Source of the DNA: Jatrophihabitans sp.
GTDB lineage: Bacteria > Actinomycetota > Actinomycetes > Mycobacteriales > Jatrophihabitantaceae
Assembly: GCA_025966255.1 (NCBI GenBank)
Contig: JAOPVG010000328.1
Location: 1 to 11,612, forward strand
Length of the DNA: 11,612 nucleotides
Direction: 5' to 3'
In this document: piece by piece, positions 1 to 6,267 of the stretch
How the letters are laid out: the number at the start of each line of letters is the position of its first letter
Position numbering within the stretch: the first letter of the stretch is position 1
The notes under the pieces: model-generated
What the model saw: only the letters and a program-made list of their open reading frames with translations
Told to the model about the DNA's origin: nothing
Database searches by the model: none
Position numbers and translations under genes: made by a program

Positions 1-327
1 CGCCGCAGCATCCTCATCGATCCGGGTCACGACTTCGGCAAGAACACGAGGCATTCGCTCGACGTCACCCGCAGGTTGAGCGTAATGGTCGCCACCGGCT
101 GGCCCGTTCTCGTCTCCTTGTCCAACAAGGACTTCATCGGCGAGACACTGAACCGCCCCGTGGGTGAGCGCCTCATCGGCACGCTCGCCGCCACGTCAAT
201 CAGCGCATGGCTGGGTGCGCGGGTCTTTCGCGCCCACAACATCGCCGAGACCCGGCAGACGCTCGACATGGTCGCGACGATCATGGGCAGCCGCCCGCCC
301 GCACGTACGGTTCGGGGCTTGGCCTAA
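1..327 (+). CDS. Dihydropteroate synthase family protein, FolP2-like (C-terminal part, 5' truncated)
   Basis: The reading frame is open from the first base and ends at TAA 325-327, giving the last 108 residues of a longer protein whose start lies outside the window. The fragment has the end of a dihydropteroate synthase TIM barrel: IDPGHDFGKN near its start, then WPVLVSLSNKDFIGE, ERLIGTLAAT, GARVFRAHN and a closing RTVRGLA. Canonical enzymes, which condense pABA with dihydropterin pyrophosphate in folate synthesis, carry an S-R-K motif where this protein reads SNKD. KNTRHS and SNKD resemble the actinobacterial FolP2 paralogue rather than FolP1. FolP2 is reported to lack normal synthase activity, so folate synthesis should not be assumed. 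A TTG at 76 is internal and is not the start. The gene converges on mftD with a 47-bp gap and is probably unrelated to the mycofactocin operon. Confidence 0.85.
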   Translation, partial: RRSILIDPGHDFGKNTRHSLDVTRRLSVMVATGWPVLVSLSNKDFIGETLNRPVGERLIGTLAATSISAWLGARVFRAHNIAETRQTLDMVATIMGSRPPARTVRGLA

Positions 328-366
328 CCGGCCGACATCAACGCCAGTCACCGTTCGTCGTCGCGA

Positions 367-384
367 GCCTCACGCTACTGAGGC
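367..384. terminator. Small inverted repeat between convergent folP2-like gene and mftD
   Basis: GCCTCA (367-372) and TGAGGC (379-384) form a perfect 6-bp stem with a 6-nt loop, overlapping the mftD stop codon at 375-377. It lies where both convergent transcripts should end. There is no T-run on either side and the stem is short, so a terminator role is only plausible. Confidence 0.25.
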
Positions 385-1553
385 ACTCCGAGCGCCCGCT
401 GAAACTCGCGCGCGATGACTAGGTCGCTTGGGGCTAGGTCGTGAATGGATGAGCGCCCGAGTCCGAGCAGCGCGGAGTCGATGCCGCCGCGCAGGATGTC
501 GAGGCTGTTCTCGACGCCGGCTTGCCCGTTGGCGGCGAGCCCCCAGAGGTAGGCGCGTCCGATCATGACGGCGCGGGCGCCGAGGGCGACGGCTTTGACG
601 ACGTCGCTGCCGCGGCGGATCCCGCCGTCGAGGAGCACCTCGATCTGATCGCCGACGGCTTCGGCGATGGCCGGCAGGGCACGGATCGCGGCCGGGGTGC
701 CGTCGAGGTTGTTGCCGCCGTGGTTGGAGACGGAGATGGCGGTGACGCCGGCGTCGACGGCGCGTCTGGCGTCGTCGACGCGGATGACGCCCTTGAGCAG
801 GAACGGGGCGCCCCAGTGCTCGCGCAACCACGCCACGTCGTCCCAGGTGGGCAGCGGGGACTGCATCCAGTCCGCGTAGGCGCCGAAGAACGTCGGTGGC
901 CGAGCACCGGGAGCGGCCATGTTGGGGACGGTGAGGTCCGGCAGTCGGCCGGTCTTCGCGAACGCGTACAGCCACTTCGGCCGGCTCAGCCCTTCCGGGG
1001 CGAGCCGGAGCATCTCGCGGAGGTTCATCCGCTCGGGGATGTGCGGGCTGCCCCAGTCGCGGCGGTGGGCAAACGTCCAGTCGAGGGTGAGGATCAGACC
1101 GACCGCGCCGCCCTTGCGGGCCCGCTCGAGGTGCTCGGTCATGACGTCGCGGGTGCCCATCCAGTAGCTCTGGAAGAACGTCTGCGGGTTGGCGGCGACG
1201 ACGTCCTCGAGCGGCTTGCTGGCGAACGAGCTCAGGCCGATCGGAATGCCTCGCGCGGCAGCGGCGCGCGCCACCGCTACCTCGCCGTCGGGGTGGACGG
1301 CCTGGACGCCGGTCGGGGAGATGATCACGGGCATCGGGATGTCCTGCCCCATGACGGTGGTGGCCATGTCGCGGTGCGCGGGCAGGTCGACCAAATGCGG
1401 CGCGAAGCCGAGTTCGTCGAACGCCGCGAGGTTGTCGGCAAGCGTCAACCCCTTTTCGGTGCCGGCCAGCAGTGCGGCATACACGGACTTGGGCAGGCGC
1501 TTCTGCGCGCGGCGCTGTGCTTCAGCGACGGTCTCGAACCAGGCGTTCGCCAT
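375..1553 (-). CDS. mftD: MftD, FMN-dependent premycofactocin synthase (lactate dehydrogenase/glycolate oxidase family)
   Basis: This 392-aa protein belongs to the FMN-dependent alpha-hydroxyacid dehydrogenase family and fills the whole barrel. Visible features are SPTGVQ at 79-84 (FMN binding), LLKGV with Lys254, SNHGGNNLDGTP from 276 with the catalytic-base His278, DGGIRRGSDV from 309 (FMN phosphate binding) and IGRAY at 331-335. The family's usual Arg three residues after the His (HGGR) is Asn281 here. That Arg normally grips a substrate carboxylate. MftD instead oxidatively deaminates the decarboxylated, crosslinked AHDP to premycofactocin, so the loss fits. ATG at 1553 is preceded by a well-placed AAGGA, 14 bp after the mftF stop. 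It is the last gene of the operon here, whereas mycobacteria have it directly after mftC. Assignment is firm from the motifs plus the neighbours. Confidence 0.93.
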   Translation of the reverse strand: MANAWFETVAEAQRRAQKRLPKSVYAALLAGTEKGLTLADNLAAFDELGFAPHLVDLPAHRDMATTVMGQDIPMPVIISPTGVQAVHPDGEVAVARAAAARGIPIGLSSFASKPLEDVVAANPQTFFQSYWMGTRDVMTEHLERARKGGAVGLILTLDWTFAHRRDWGSPHIPERMNLREMLRLAPEGLSRPKWLYAFAKTGRLPDLTVPNMAAPGARPPTFFGAYADWMQSPLPTWDDVAWLREHWGAPFLLKGVIRVDDARRAVDAGVTAISVSNHGGNNLDGTPAAIRALPAIAEAVGDQIEVLLDGGIRRGSDVVKAVALGARAVMIGRAYLWGLAANGQAGVENSLDILRGGIDSALLGLGRSSIHDLAPSDLVIAREFQRALGVPQ

Positions 1554-1567
1554 GACGGGTGTGTCCT

Positions 1568-3043
1568 TCAGTGATCAGCGAGCGAGAGACTCGGGCTCGC
1601 GGTGGGGTCGATGCGCGGCCTGCGGCTGCTGATGACGGGGCGGATGGGGACGGCGGTGTGTTCGCGGACCGCGCCGGTCCAGACGCCGGCGCCGTAGGCC
1701 AGGTCGTCGGCGAGATGGCCGAGGGTGAAGCGCACCGGGTCGAGAGCTGGGCGGCGGGTGAGCCACGAGTTCAGCGGCGGACCGAGCAGCAGCGACGCCG
1801 CGGCGAGGCGGCGCCCGCGACTGCGCCTGCCGCCCACGGCGACGGCGGCCACGAGCAGCGGTGCAGCGAACTGGGTGAGGTAGCGCCCGACGCCGAGCCA
1901 GGTGAGCCAGGCGGCCGTGCGCGTCGCTGGGACCACGCCGTCGGTCGGAACGTCGGCGCGCCGCAGCGCGCGGCTCGTTGCCCGCACCGACGCGGCGAAG
2001 CCGAGGGCCGCCAGAGCGGGTCGGCGAGCCAGCAGGACGAGCACGGTCAGTGCCGGCAGCGGGTGCACCACCAGGGGTGGCATCGCTCGCGGGTGGCGGC
2101 GAGCCAGTGGGGCGGCGGAGGTGCCGTACCGGAACCGCCGGGTGAGTAGCGCCGGCCAGGTGTCGGGCTCGCGGTGCGGGACCTGCACCGTCGGGTCGTA
2201 ACGGACGCGCCATCCCGCGCCGTGCAGCCGCCAGACCAGGTCGACGTCTTCGCCGAAGCGCAGGTCCGGATCGAACACGTCCGAGCCCCGGGTTACGGCG
2301 GGCAGCGCGGCGCGGCGCACGAGCAGCGCAGCGGTGGGCACGTAGGCAACCCGGGTGAGTGGCGCGACGCGTGTCTCACGCCCGCCGAGGTCCAGGCTGC
2401 CGCAGGCGGTGGTGTAACGCCCGGCCCATGTGTGCGTCGGCATCGCGACGATGCGGGGGGCAACCGCACCGACCAGCGGATCGGCGAAGTGCGCCGCGAG
2501 CCGCTCGATCCATCCGGGTGGCGGGGCGCAGTCGCTGTCGAGGAAAGCGACGAACTCGCCGCGGGCGTGGGCGAGGCCGGTGTTCCGGGCGGCCGCCGGG
2601 CCGCCGTTGCTCGCCCGCCGGATCAGTTTCGCCCCGTGACGCCCGGCTACTTCGGCCACGGCGTCCGGGTCGCTCGAGCCGTCGTCGACGACGATCACCG
2701 GATACTCGTCGCCGAGCGCGGCGAGGCACTGGGCGAGCAGTCCGGCCCGGTCCCGGGCCGGCACGATCACCGTGACGTCGGCAGCACTGCTCCGCTCCGG
2801 CGGGCGGGGATGCGCGAGCCCGGCGTCGACGAGGCGCCGGGCCAGCGTGCCGGCCGCGCGGCCCCGAACAGGCCCGTCGAGCAATTCGGTCAGTGCTGCA
2901 CGTCCGGTGCCCGACAGCCTCACCACCCGTGCCGGTGAGCCGCCGAACAGGATGCCGTCGCCGAGCTGTTTGGTATCGGGATCCAGCACGAGACCGAAGC
3001 CCACGGGTAGTGGATCGGCCACGGCGCCAGTCCTCGCGGTCAC
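1568..3043 (-). CDS. mftF: MftF, mycofactocin system glycosyltransferase
   Basis: A 491-aa family 2 (GT-A fold) glycosyltransferase with a C-terminal membrane region. Residues 10-80 form a small N-terminal domain that looks PqqD/MftB-like (inference). The catalytic domain starts with TVIVPARDR at 91-99, then VVDDGSSD (118-125), NGGPAAARN (146-154), the metal-binding DSD at 169-171 (FLDSDCAPP) and GEDVDLVWRL (264-273). After about residue 325 come hydrophobic stretches (roughly 327-350, 379-404 and 412-425) that suggest membrane attachment. In mycobacteria MftF adds an oligoglucose chain to premycofactocin. The GTG start at 3043 lies 16 bp after the SDR stop. The ribosome binding site is weak, so coupling to the upstream gene is likely. 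mftD follows after 14 bp. Confidence 0.92.
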   Translation of the reverse strand: MTARTGAVADPLPVGFGLVLDPDTKQLGDGILFGGSPARVVRLSGTGRAALTELLDGPVRGRAAGTLARRLVDAGLAHPRPPERSSAADVTVIVPARDRAGLLAQCLAALGDEYPVIVVDDGSSDPDAVAEVAGRHGAKLIRRASNGGPAAARNTGLAHARGEFVAFLDSDCAPPPGWIERLAAHFADPLVGAVAPRIVAMPTHTWAGRYTTACGSLDLGGRETRVAPLTRVAYVPTAALLVRRAALPAVTRGSDVFDPDLRFGEDVDLVWRLHGAGWRVRYDPTVQVPHREPDTWPALLTRRFRYGTSAAPLARRHPRAMPPLVVHPLPALTVLVLLARRPALAALGFAASVRATSRALRRADVPTDGVVPATRTAAWLTWLGVGRYLTQFAAPLLVAAVAVGGRRSRGRRLAAASLLLGPPLNSWLTRRPALDPVRFTLGHLADDLAYGAGVWTGAVREHTAVPIRPVISSRRPRIDPTASPSLSLADH

Positions 3044-3059
3044 GGCACCAGCCCGGTGC

Positions 3060-3869
3060 TCATAGCGCCAGCCCGCCGTCGACGGGGACGACGGCGCCCG
3101 TCATTCCGCTGCTCGCCGGGCCGGCAAGGAAGGCGAGTACGGCCGCTACCTCGGCCGGGTCCAGCAGTCGCTCCATCGGCTGTTGCCCGGCGAAGACCGC
3201 GGCGTCGGGCCGGCCGTAGAGACGGGCGCTCTCGGCCAGTATCGGGGTGTCCGTCGATCCGGGGCTCACCGCATTTGCGGTGACACCGGTACTTGCGAGC
3301 TCGACGGCCAGCGCCCGGATGAGTCCGGTGACGCCCGCTTTGGCCGCGCAGTACACGGCGAGCATCGGCATCCCTCGGGTTGCCGCCGCGGAGGCCACCG
3401 CGAGGAACCGCCCAGCGCGCGGCTCGGGCCGGCGCAGCAGGGCCGGCACGGCGGCGCGCGCGAGGGCGATGACCCCGCCGAGATCGACATCCAGGACAGC
3501 GCGCTCCTGCTCGGTGCGCATCTGCCACAGCGGCACACCGCCGGCGATAACGCCGGCGGCCGCTACTGCTGCGTCGAGGCCGCCCCAGCGGGTTTCGGCC
3601 TCGGCGACCGCGGCCTCGAGCGCGGCGAGATCACGCACGTCGGCTACGTACGGCCGCACCCTGTCCGCACTGCCCGCGCGACCGTTCGCCTCGTCGACGA
3701 CCGCGGCGAGGTCGGCCGGCGTCGACATCGAGTAGGGCAGCGCGGGATCCTCGGCCACCGCGTCGACTGCCAGCACCGCCCAGTCGGCATCGGCCAGCGC
3801 CAGCACGGTGGCCGCGCCGATGCCGCGGGCTGCGCCCGTGACCAGCGCGACGCGCGTCGCTGTGGTCAT
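3060..3869 (-). CDS. Mycofactocin-coupled SDR family oxidoreductase
   Basis: A 269-aa short-chain dehydrogenase/reductase with a Rossmann fold. TGAARGIG at 11-18 binds the dinucleotide, and Asp36 at the end of the second strand predicts NAD(H) rather than NADP(H). Ser160, Tyr173 and Lys177 (YCAAK) form the catalytic core, and PGSTDTP follows at 203-209. Two features suggest a mycofactocin client. There is an extra segment after strand 2 (about 40-65, with LPYSMSTPADLAA) of the kind known in mycofactocin-dependent SDRs that hold non-exchangeable NAD. The gene also sits inside the operon, overlapping mftE by ATGA at 3866-3869. The usual catalytic-tetrad Asn is Asp129 (DVDLGG). The alcohol or other substrate cannot be told from sequence. 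It is probably a user of the cofactor, not a biosynthetic enzyme. Confidence 0.88.
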   Translation of the reverse strand: MTTATRVALVTGAARGIGAATVLALADADWAVLAVDAVAEDPALPYSMSTPADLAAVVDEANGRAGSADRVRPYVADVRDLAALEAAVAEAETRWGGLDAAVAAAGVIAGGVPLWQMRTEQERAVLDVDLGGVIALARAAVPALLRRPEPRAGRFLAVASAAATRGMPMLAVYCAAKAGVTGLIRALAVELASTGVTANAVSPGSTDTPILAESARLYGRPDAAVFAGQQPMERLLDPAEVAAVLAFLAGPASSGMTGAVVPVDGGLAL

Positions 3870-4555
3870 GCCGTCACGGCGGGGCGCCAGGCGGCGACCT
3901 CGTCGACGAGCTGCGCCGCAAGCCGGTTGAACAGGTCATGCCCCTCGTCCGCGGATGCACCGGTCGGATCGCCGAGCACGCCGTTCCGGCTGACCGCGCG
4001 CACGCCTCCCGAGCGCAGCTGAGGCCAGATCTCCTCCAGCGGGCGGGTGTTCCCCGGTACGGCGACGTCCATGCGGACCCGCCGCGCCAACGCCAGCAGC
4101 ATCGAGGTCTCGGCCCGGCCGGCGTGCGCCTCACCGTCCCAGCGCGGCATGAACACCCGCGTGTCACGCGATTCGGCGCGCAGTTGCGCGACGGCCCTGG
4201 TCACAGGTTCGGCGTTGCCGCCGTGCGCGGAGACGAATATGACGTGCGCGAACGTGTCGCTCGCCGAGCGCCCCAGCTCGATCAGCAGCAGTTCCACCGC
4301 GGCCTGACCGATCGACAGCGTCCCCGCGAAGCCGGCGTGCTCACCGCTCGAGCCGTAGGCAACCGGTGGCGCGATCAACACGTCGACGCGCGCGGCCGCG
4401 AGCCGCTCGCACAGCGCCACCGCGACATCGGTGTCCGTCGACAGCGGCATGTGCGGCCCGTGCTGCTCCGTGGCACCCACCGGAACCGCGAGCAGTGCAC
4501 CGGCAGCGGCCCGCTCCGCGATCTCGGGCCAGGTCAGATCCGCCAGCAGCGGCAC
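3866..4555 (-). CDS. mftE: MftE, creatininase-family peptidase of mycofactocin biosynthesis
   Basis: A 229-aa creatininase-family metalloprotein. MftE cleaves MftC-modified MftA and releases the crosslinked C-terminal Val-Tyr dipeptide as AHDP. Metal ligands expected for the fold are all visible (numbering from the GTG start): Glu30 and His32 in ATEQHGPH, Asp41 in STDTD, His111 in SAHGGN and Glu149 in GRAETS. I chose GTG at 4555, four bases after the mftC stop at 4560-4562. A longer open frame reaches GTG 4615, but its extra 20 residues (RATRTRWPGS...) look like mftC read out of frame and would force a 56-bp overlap. No clear ribosome binding site is present, which fits translational coupling. 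Its stop overlaps the SDR start. Confidence 0.92.
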   Translation of the reverse strand: MPLLADLTWPEIAERAAAGALLAVPVGATEQHGPHMPLSTDTDVAVALCERLAAARVDVLIAPPVAYGSSGEHAGFAGTLSIGQAAVELLLIELGRSASDTFAHVIFVSAHGGNAEPVTRAVAQLRAESRDTRVFMPRWDGEAHAGRAETSMLLALARRVRMDVAVPGNTRPLEEIWPQLRSGGVRAVSRNGVLGDPTGASADEGHDLFNRLAAQLVDEVAAWRPAVTA

Positions 4556-4559
4556 CGGG

Positions 4560-5756
4560 TCACCGCGGCCCGATGCTGAGGCCGATCCCGGCCAGCGGGT
4601 TCTCGTTGCACGCACTCACCGGCGCCCGCCGGCCCAGCGTGATCGGCACGGGTCGGGAGCGGTGCGAGTGATCCAGCGACGGCCGTGGTGCGGACCCGCT
4701 GTCCACCGCCGCGAGCGCCGACTCGCCGTGCCCCTTCACACACTCTGGATCCGGGCCGTCCAGCGGCAAGCCGGTGAAGAACTTCGCGGCCATGCAGCCG
4801 CCGCGGCACGCGTCGAACGCCGAGCACGATGTGCACGCACCACCGCTTTGCGGTCGGCGCAGATCGGTGAACAGCTCCGACTCCCGCCACACGGTCGTGA
4901 ACCCACCGGGCGAGCGGACGTTGCCGGCCAGGAAGGTCTCGTGGATCGCGAACGGGCAGGCGTACACGTCACCGACCGGGTCGATCAGGCACACCACTCG
5001 CCCGGCACCGCACAGATTGAGCCCGGGCAGTGAATCGCCGAACGCAGCGAGGTGGAAGAACGAGTCACCGGTCAGCACGTTCTCGCCGTGCCCGACCAGC
5101 CAGTCGTAGAGCAGCCGCTGCTGCGCGGCCGTCGGGTGCAACTCGTCCCACACGTCCGCGCCCCGGCCGGACGGGCGCAGCCGGGTGATCCGCAGCTGAG
5201 CACCGAACCGGTCCGCGATCGCCTTGAACGCATCCAACTGTTCGACGTTGTGCCGCGTCATCACCACCGAGATCTTGAAGCCGACGAAACCCGCTTCAGC
5301 GAGATTCGCCATGGCCCGCAAGGCCGTGTCGTACGATCCGGAGCCGCGCACCGCGTCGTTCACCTCGGCCGTCGCACCGTCGAGCGAGATCTGCACGTCC
5401 ACGTAGTCGCTGCCGCTCAGGCGCCGGGCCACCTCGGGCGTGATCTTGACGCCGTTCGTGGAGAACTTGACGCCGACACGGTGGGCGGTGGCGTAGTCGA
5501 CCAGCTCCCAGAAGTCCGGCCGCACCGTCGGCTCTCCCCCGCCGATATTCACGTAGAACACCTGCATCCGCTCGAGCTCGTCGATCACCGCCTTGCACTC
5601 CGCGGTCGACAACTCGCGTGGATCACGCCTACCGGAGGAGGAAAGGCAGTGCACGCAGGAAAGGTTGCACGCGTAGGTGAGCTCCCAGGTGAGGCAGATC
5701 GGCGCGTCCAAGCCGTACTGGAACTGCTCCACCAGTGGCAAGGGTGCAGCGGTCAC
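4560..5756 (-). CDS. mftC: MftC, radical SAM/SPASM mycofactocin maturase
   Basis: A 398-aa radical SAM enzyme acting on the C-terminal Val-Tyr of MftA: it oxidatively decarboxylates the Tyr, then forms a C-C bond to the Val. The SAM-cluster motif CxxxCxxC is Cys30, Cys34 and Cys37 (CNLSCVHC), followed by NIGGGEPT at 70-77. The SPASM domain that holds auxiliary Fe-S clusters has Cys249, 256, 267, 308, 311, 317, 321 and 339. The tail has RRAPVSACNENPLAG at 376-390, which I recall as typical of MftC. GTG at 5756 overlaps the mftB stop as GTGA, arguing for coupled translation. The TGA stop at 4560-4562 is just ahead of mftE. No frame damage or missing cluster ligand is seen. Confidence 0.96.
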   Translation of the reverse strand: MTAAPLPLVEQFQYGLDAPICLTWELTYACNLSCVHCLSSSGRRDPRELSTAECKAVIDELERMQVFYVNIGGGEPTVRPDFWELVDYATAHRVGVKFSTNGVKITPEVARRLSGSDYVDVQISLDGATAEVNDAVRGSGSYDTALRAMANLAEAGFVGFKISVVMTRHNVEQLDAFKAIADRFGAQLRITRLRPSGRGADVWDELHPTAAQQRLLYDWLVGHGENVLTGDSFFHLAAFGDSLPGLNLCGAGRVVCLIDPVGDVYACPFAIHETFLAGNVRSPGGFTTVWRESELFTDLRRPQSGGACTSCSAFDACRGGCMAAKFFTGLPLDGPDPECVKGHGESALAAVDSGSAPRPSLDHSHRSRPVPITLGRRAPVSACNENPLAGIGLSIGPR

Positions 5757-6049
5757 GGGCTACTCCGTTCACAGATCATCTGCGCCGCCGCCAGGGTGGC
5801 CAACGCGCTGCGGTAGGCGTTCATGTCGGCTTCGGGGACGCCGGCCGCGAGGCACGCCTCGCGGGCGGTGGGCTGCTCGGCGAGCGAACCGACCGCGCTC
5901 AGCAGCATCGGGCTCTTCAGGAACGACAGCCGGCGGGTACCGAAGTGGTAGAGCAGCGCGCCGAAGCGCTCCGGCCGGATCGAGACCTGCGGACTCACCT
6001 GCCACGCGGCGTCCAGATCGAACACCCGCGCGGCAACCTCAGTAGACAC
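5753..6049 (-). CDS. mftB: MftB, mycofactocin precursor-binding chaperone
   Basis: A small PqqD-like RiPP recognition protein that binds the MftA leader and presents the peptide to MftC. The core WQVSPQVSIRPERFGALLYHFGTRRLSFLKSP is characteristic of the family and is followed by a helical C-terminal half. The open frame runs up to 6088, but its first 13 codons (CWSRRSRSTVC...) are mftA read out of frame. Two GTG starts are possible. GTG 6049 gives 98 aa and overlaps the mftA stop by 11 bp. GTG 6025 gives 90 aa with GAGG 11 bases upstream. I give the longer one; the start is uncertain by these 8 residues. The stop overlaps the mftC start. Confidence 0.93.
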   Translation of the reverse strand: MSTEVAARVFDLDAAWQVSPQVSIRPERFGALLYHFGTRRLSFLKSPMLLSAVGSLAEQPTAREACLAAGVPEADMNAYRSALATLAAAQMICERSSP

Positions 6050-6176
6050 CGCACATACCGTCGATCGAGATCTCCTCGACCAGCACATCCTCGACCAACG
6101 CGTCCTCGACCTTCACATCGGCGGTGCTGGTGGTCGACTCGTCAGTTTCGGCGGTGGAAGCGAGCTCGGCAGCCAT
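6039..6176 (-). CDS. mftA: MftA, mycofactocin precursor peptide
   Basis: A 45-residue ribosomally made precursor, short enough to be missed by gene callers. Translation from ATG 6176 gives an acidic leader beginning MAAELASTAETDEST and ending in the hallmark core IDGMCGVY immediately before TGA (6039-6041). Val44 and Tyr45 are the two residues MftC converts and MftE releases; the rest is discarded leader bound by MftB. Residues 23-37 read as three tandem five-residue units (VEDAL, VEDVL, VEEIS). GAGGAG at 6184-6189 lies seven bases upstream of the ATG, the best ribosome binding site in the operon, consistent with a substrate peptide that must be made in excess. It is the first gene of the operon and divergent from mftR. 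Confidence 0.96.
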   Translation of the reverse strand: MAAELASTAETDESTTSTADVKVEDALVEDVLVEEISIDGMCGVY

Positions 6177-6183
6177 GTCGCCA

Positions 6184-6189
6184 CTCCTC
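6184..6189 (-). promoter_or_regulatory. Ribosome binding site of mftA
   Basis: GAGGAG on the minus strand with a 7-nt spacer to ATG 6176. It fixes the mftA start and is stronger than the sites before mftB, mftC, mftE and mftF, which seem to rely on overlapping translation. Confidence 0.75.
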
Positions 6190-6198
6190 AGGCAGGGT

Positions 6199-6217
6199 TT
6201 CGTCATCCTGTGACGAA
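6199..6217. promoter_or_regulatory. Candidate MftR operator 1
   Basis: A perfect inverted repeat, TTCGTCA-N5-TGACGAA, in the mftA-mftR intergenic region, 23 bp upstream of the mftA start. A 19-bp palindrome with 7-bp arms is typical of TetR-family operators, and the adjacent divergent gene encodes a TetR-family regulator. Its placement would block transcription into mftA. The role is inferred; no published MftR site was compared. Confidence 0.65.
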
Positions 6218-6229
6218 TGTCCGGGATAC

Positions 6230-6254
6230 GTTATCGTCACTGACTGACGTAAAC
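6230..6254. promoter_or_regulatory. Candidate MftR operator 2
   Basis: A second copy of the same motif: CGTCA (6235-6239), a 5-nt spacer, then TGACG (6245-6249). Outer bases GTT/AAC (6230-6232 and 6252-6254) also pair, with two mismatched positions between. Its centre is 34 bp from that of operator 1, and it ends 13 bp before the mftR start, so it could serve autoregulation of mftR as well as control of mftA. Confidence 0.6.
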
Positions 6255-6261
6255 AAGGGGG
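6255..6261 (+). promoter_or_regulatory. Ribosome binding site of mftR
   Basis: AAGGGGG lies six bases before ATG 6268 and supports that start over any in-frame upstream alternative. Confidence 0.65.
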
Positions 6262-6267
6262 CGACGG

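Noticed and set aside
850..880. GGACT...AGTCC inverted repeat resembling a DosR box
   Set aside because: It lies inside the mftD coding region, on codons that belong to the protein, and the spacing and flanks do not match the DosR consensus.
522..1574. Long plus-strand open frame of 350 codons opposite mftD
   Set aside because: It is the antisense shadow of mftD in GC-rich DNA; it has no recognisable motif and a low-complexity D/G/V/R-rich composition.
3183..4022. Plus-strand open frame of 279 codons opposite the SDR and mftE
   Set aside because: It is antisense to two well-supported genes and encodes no family features.
4556..4615. Upstream extension of mftE to GTG 4615
   Set aside because: The added residues are mftC sequence read in another frame, and the GTG at 4555 just after the mftC stop gives a normal MftE N-terminus.
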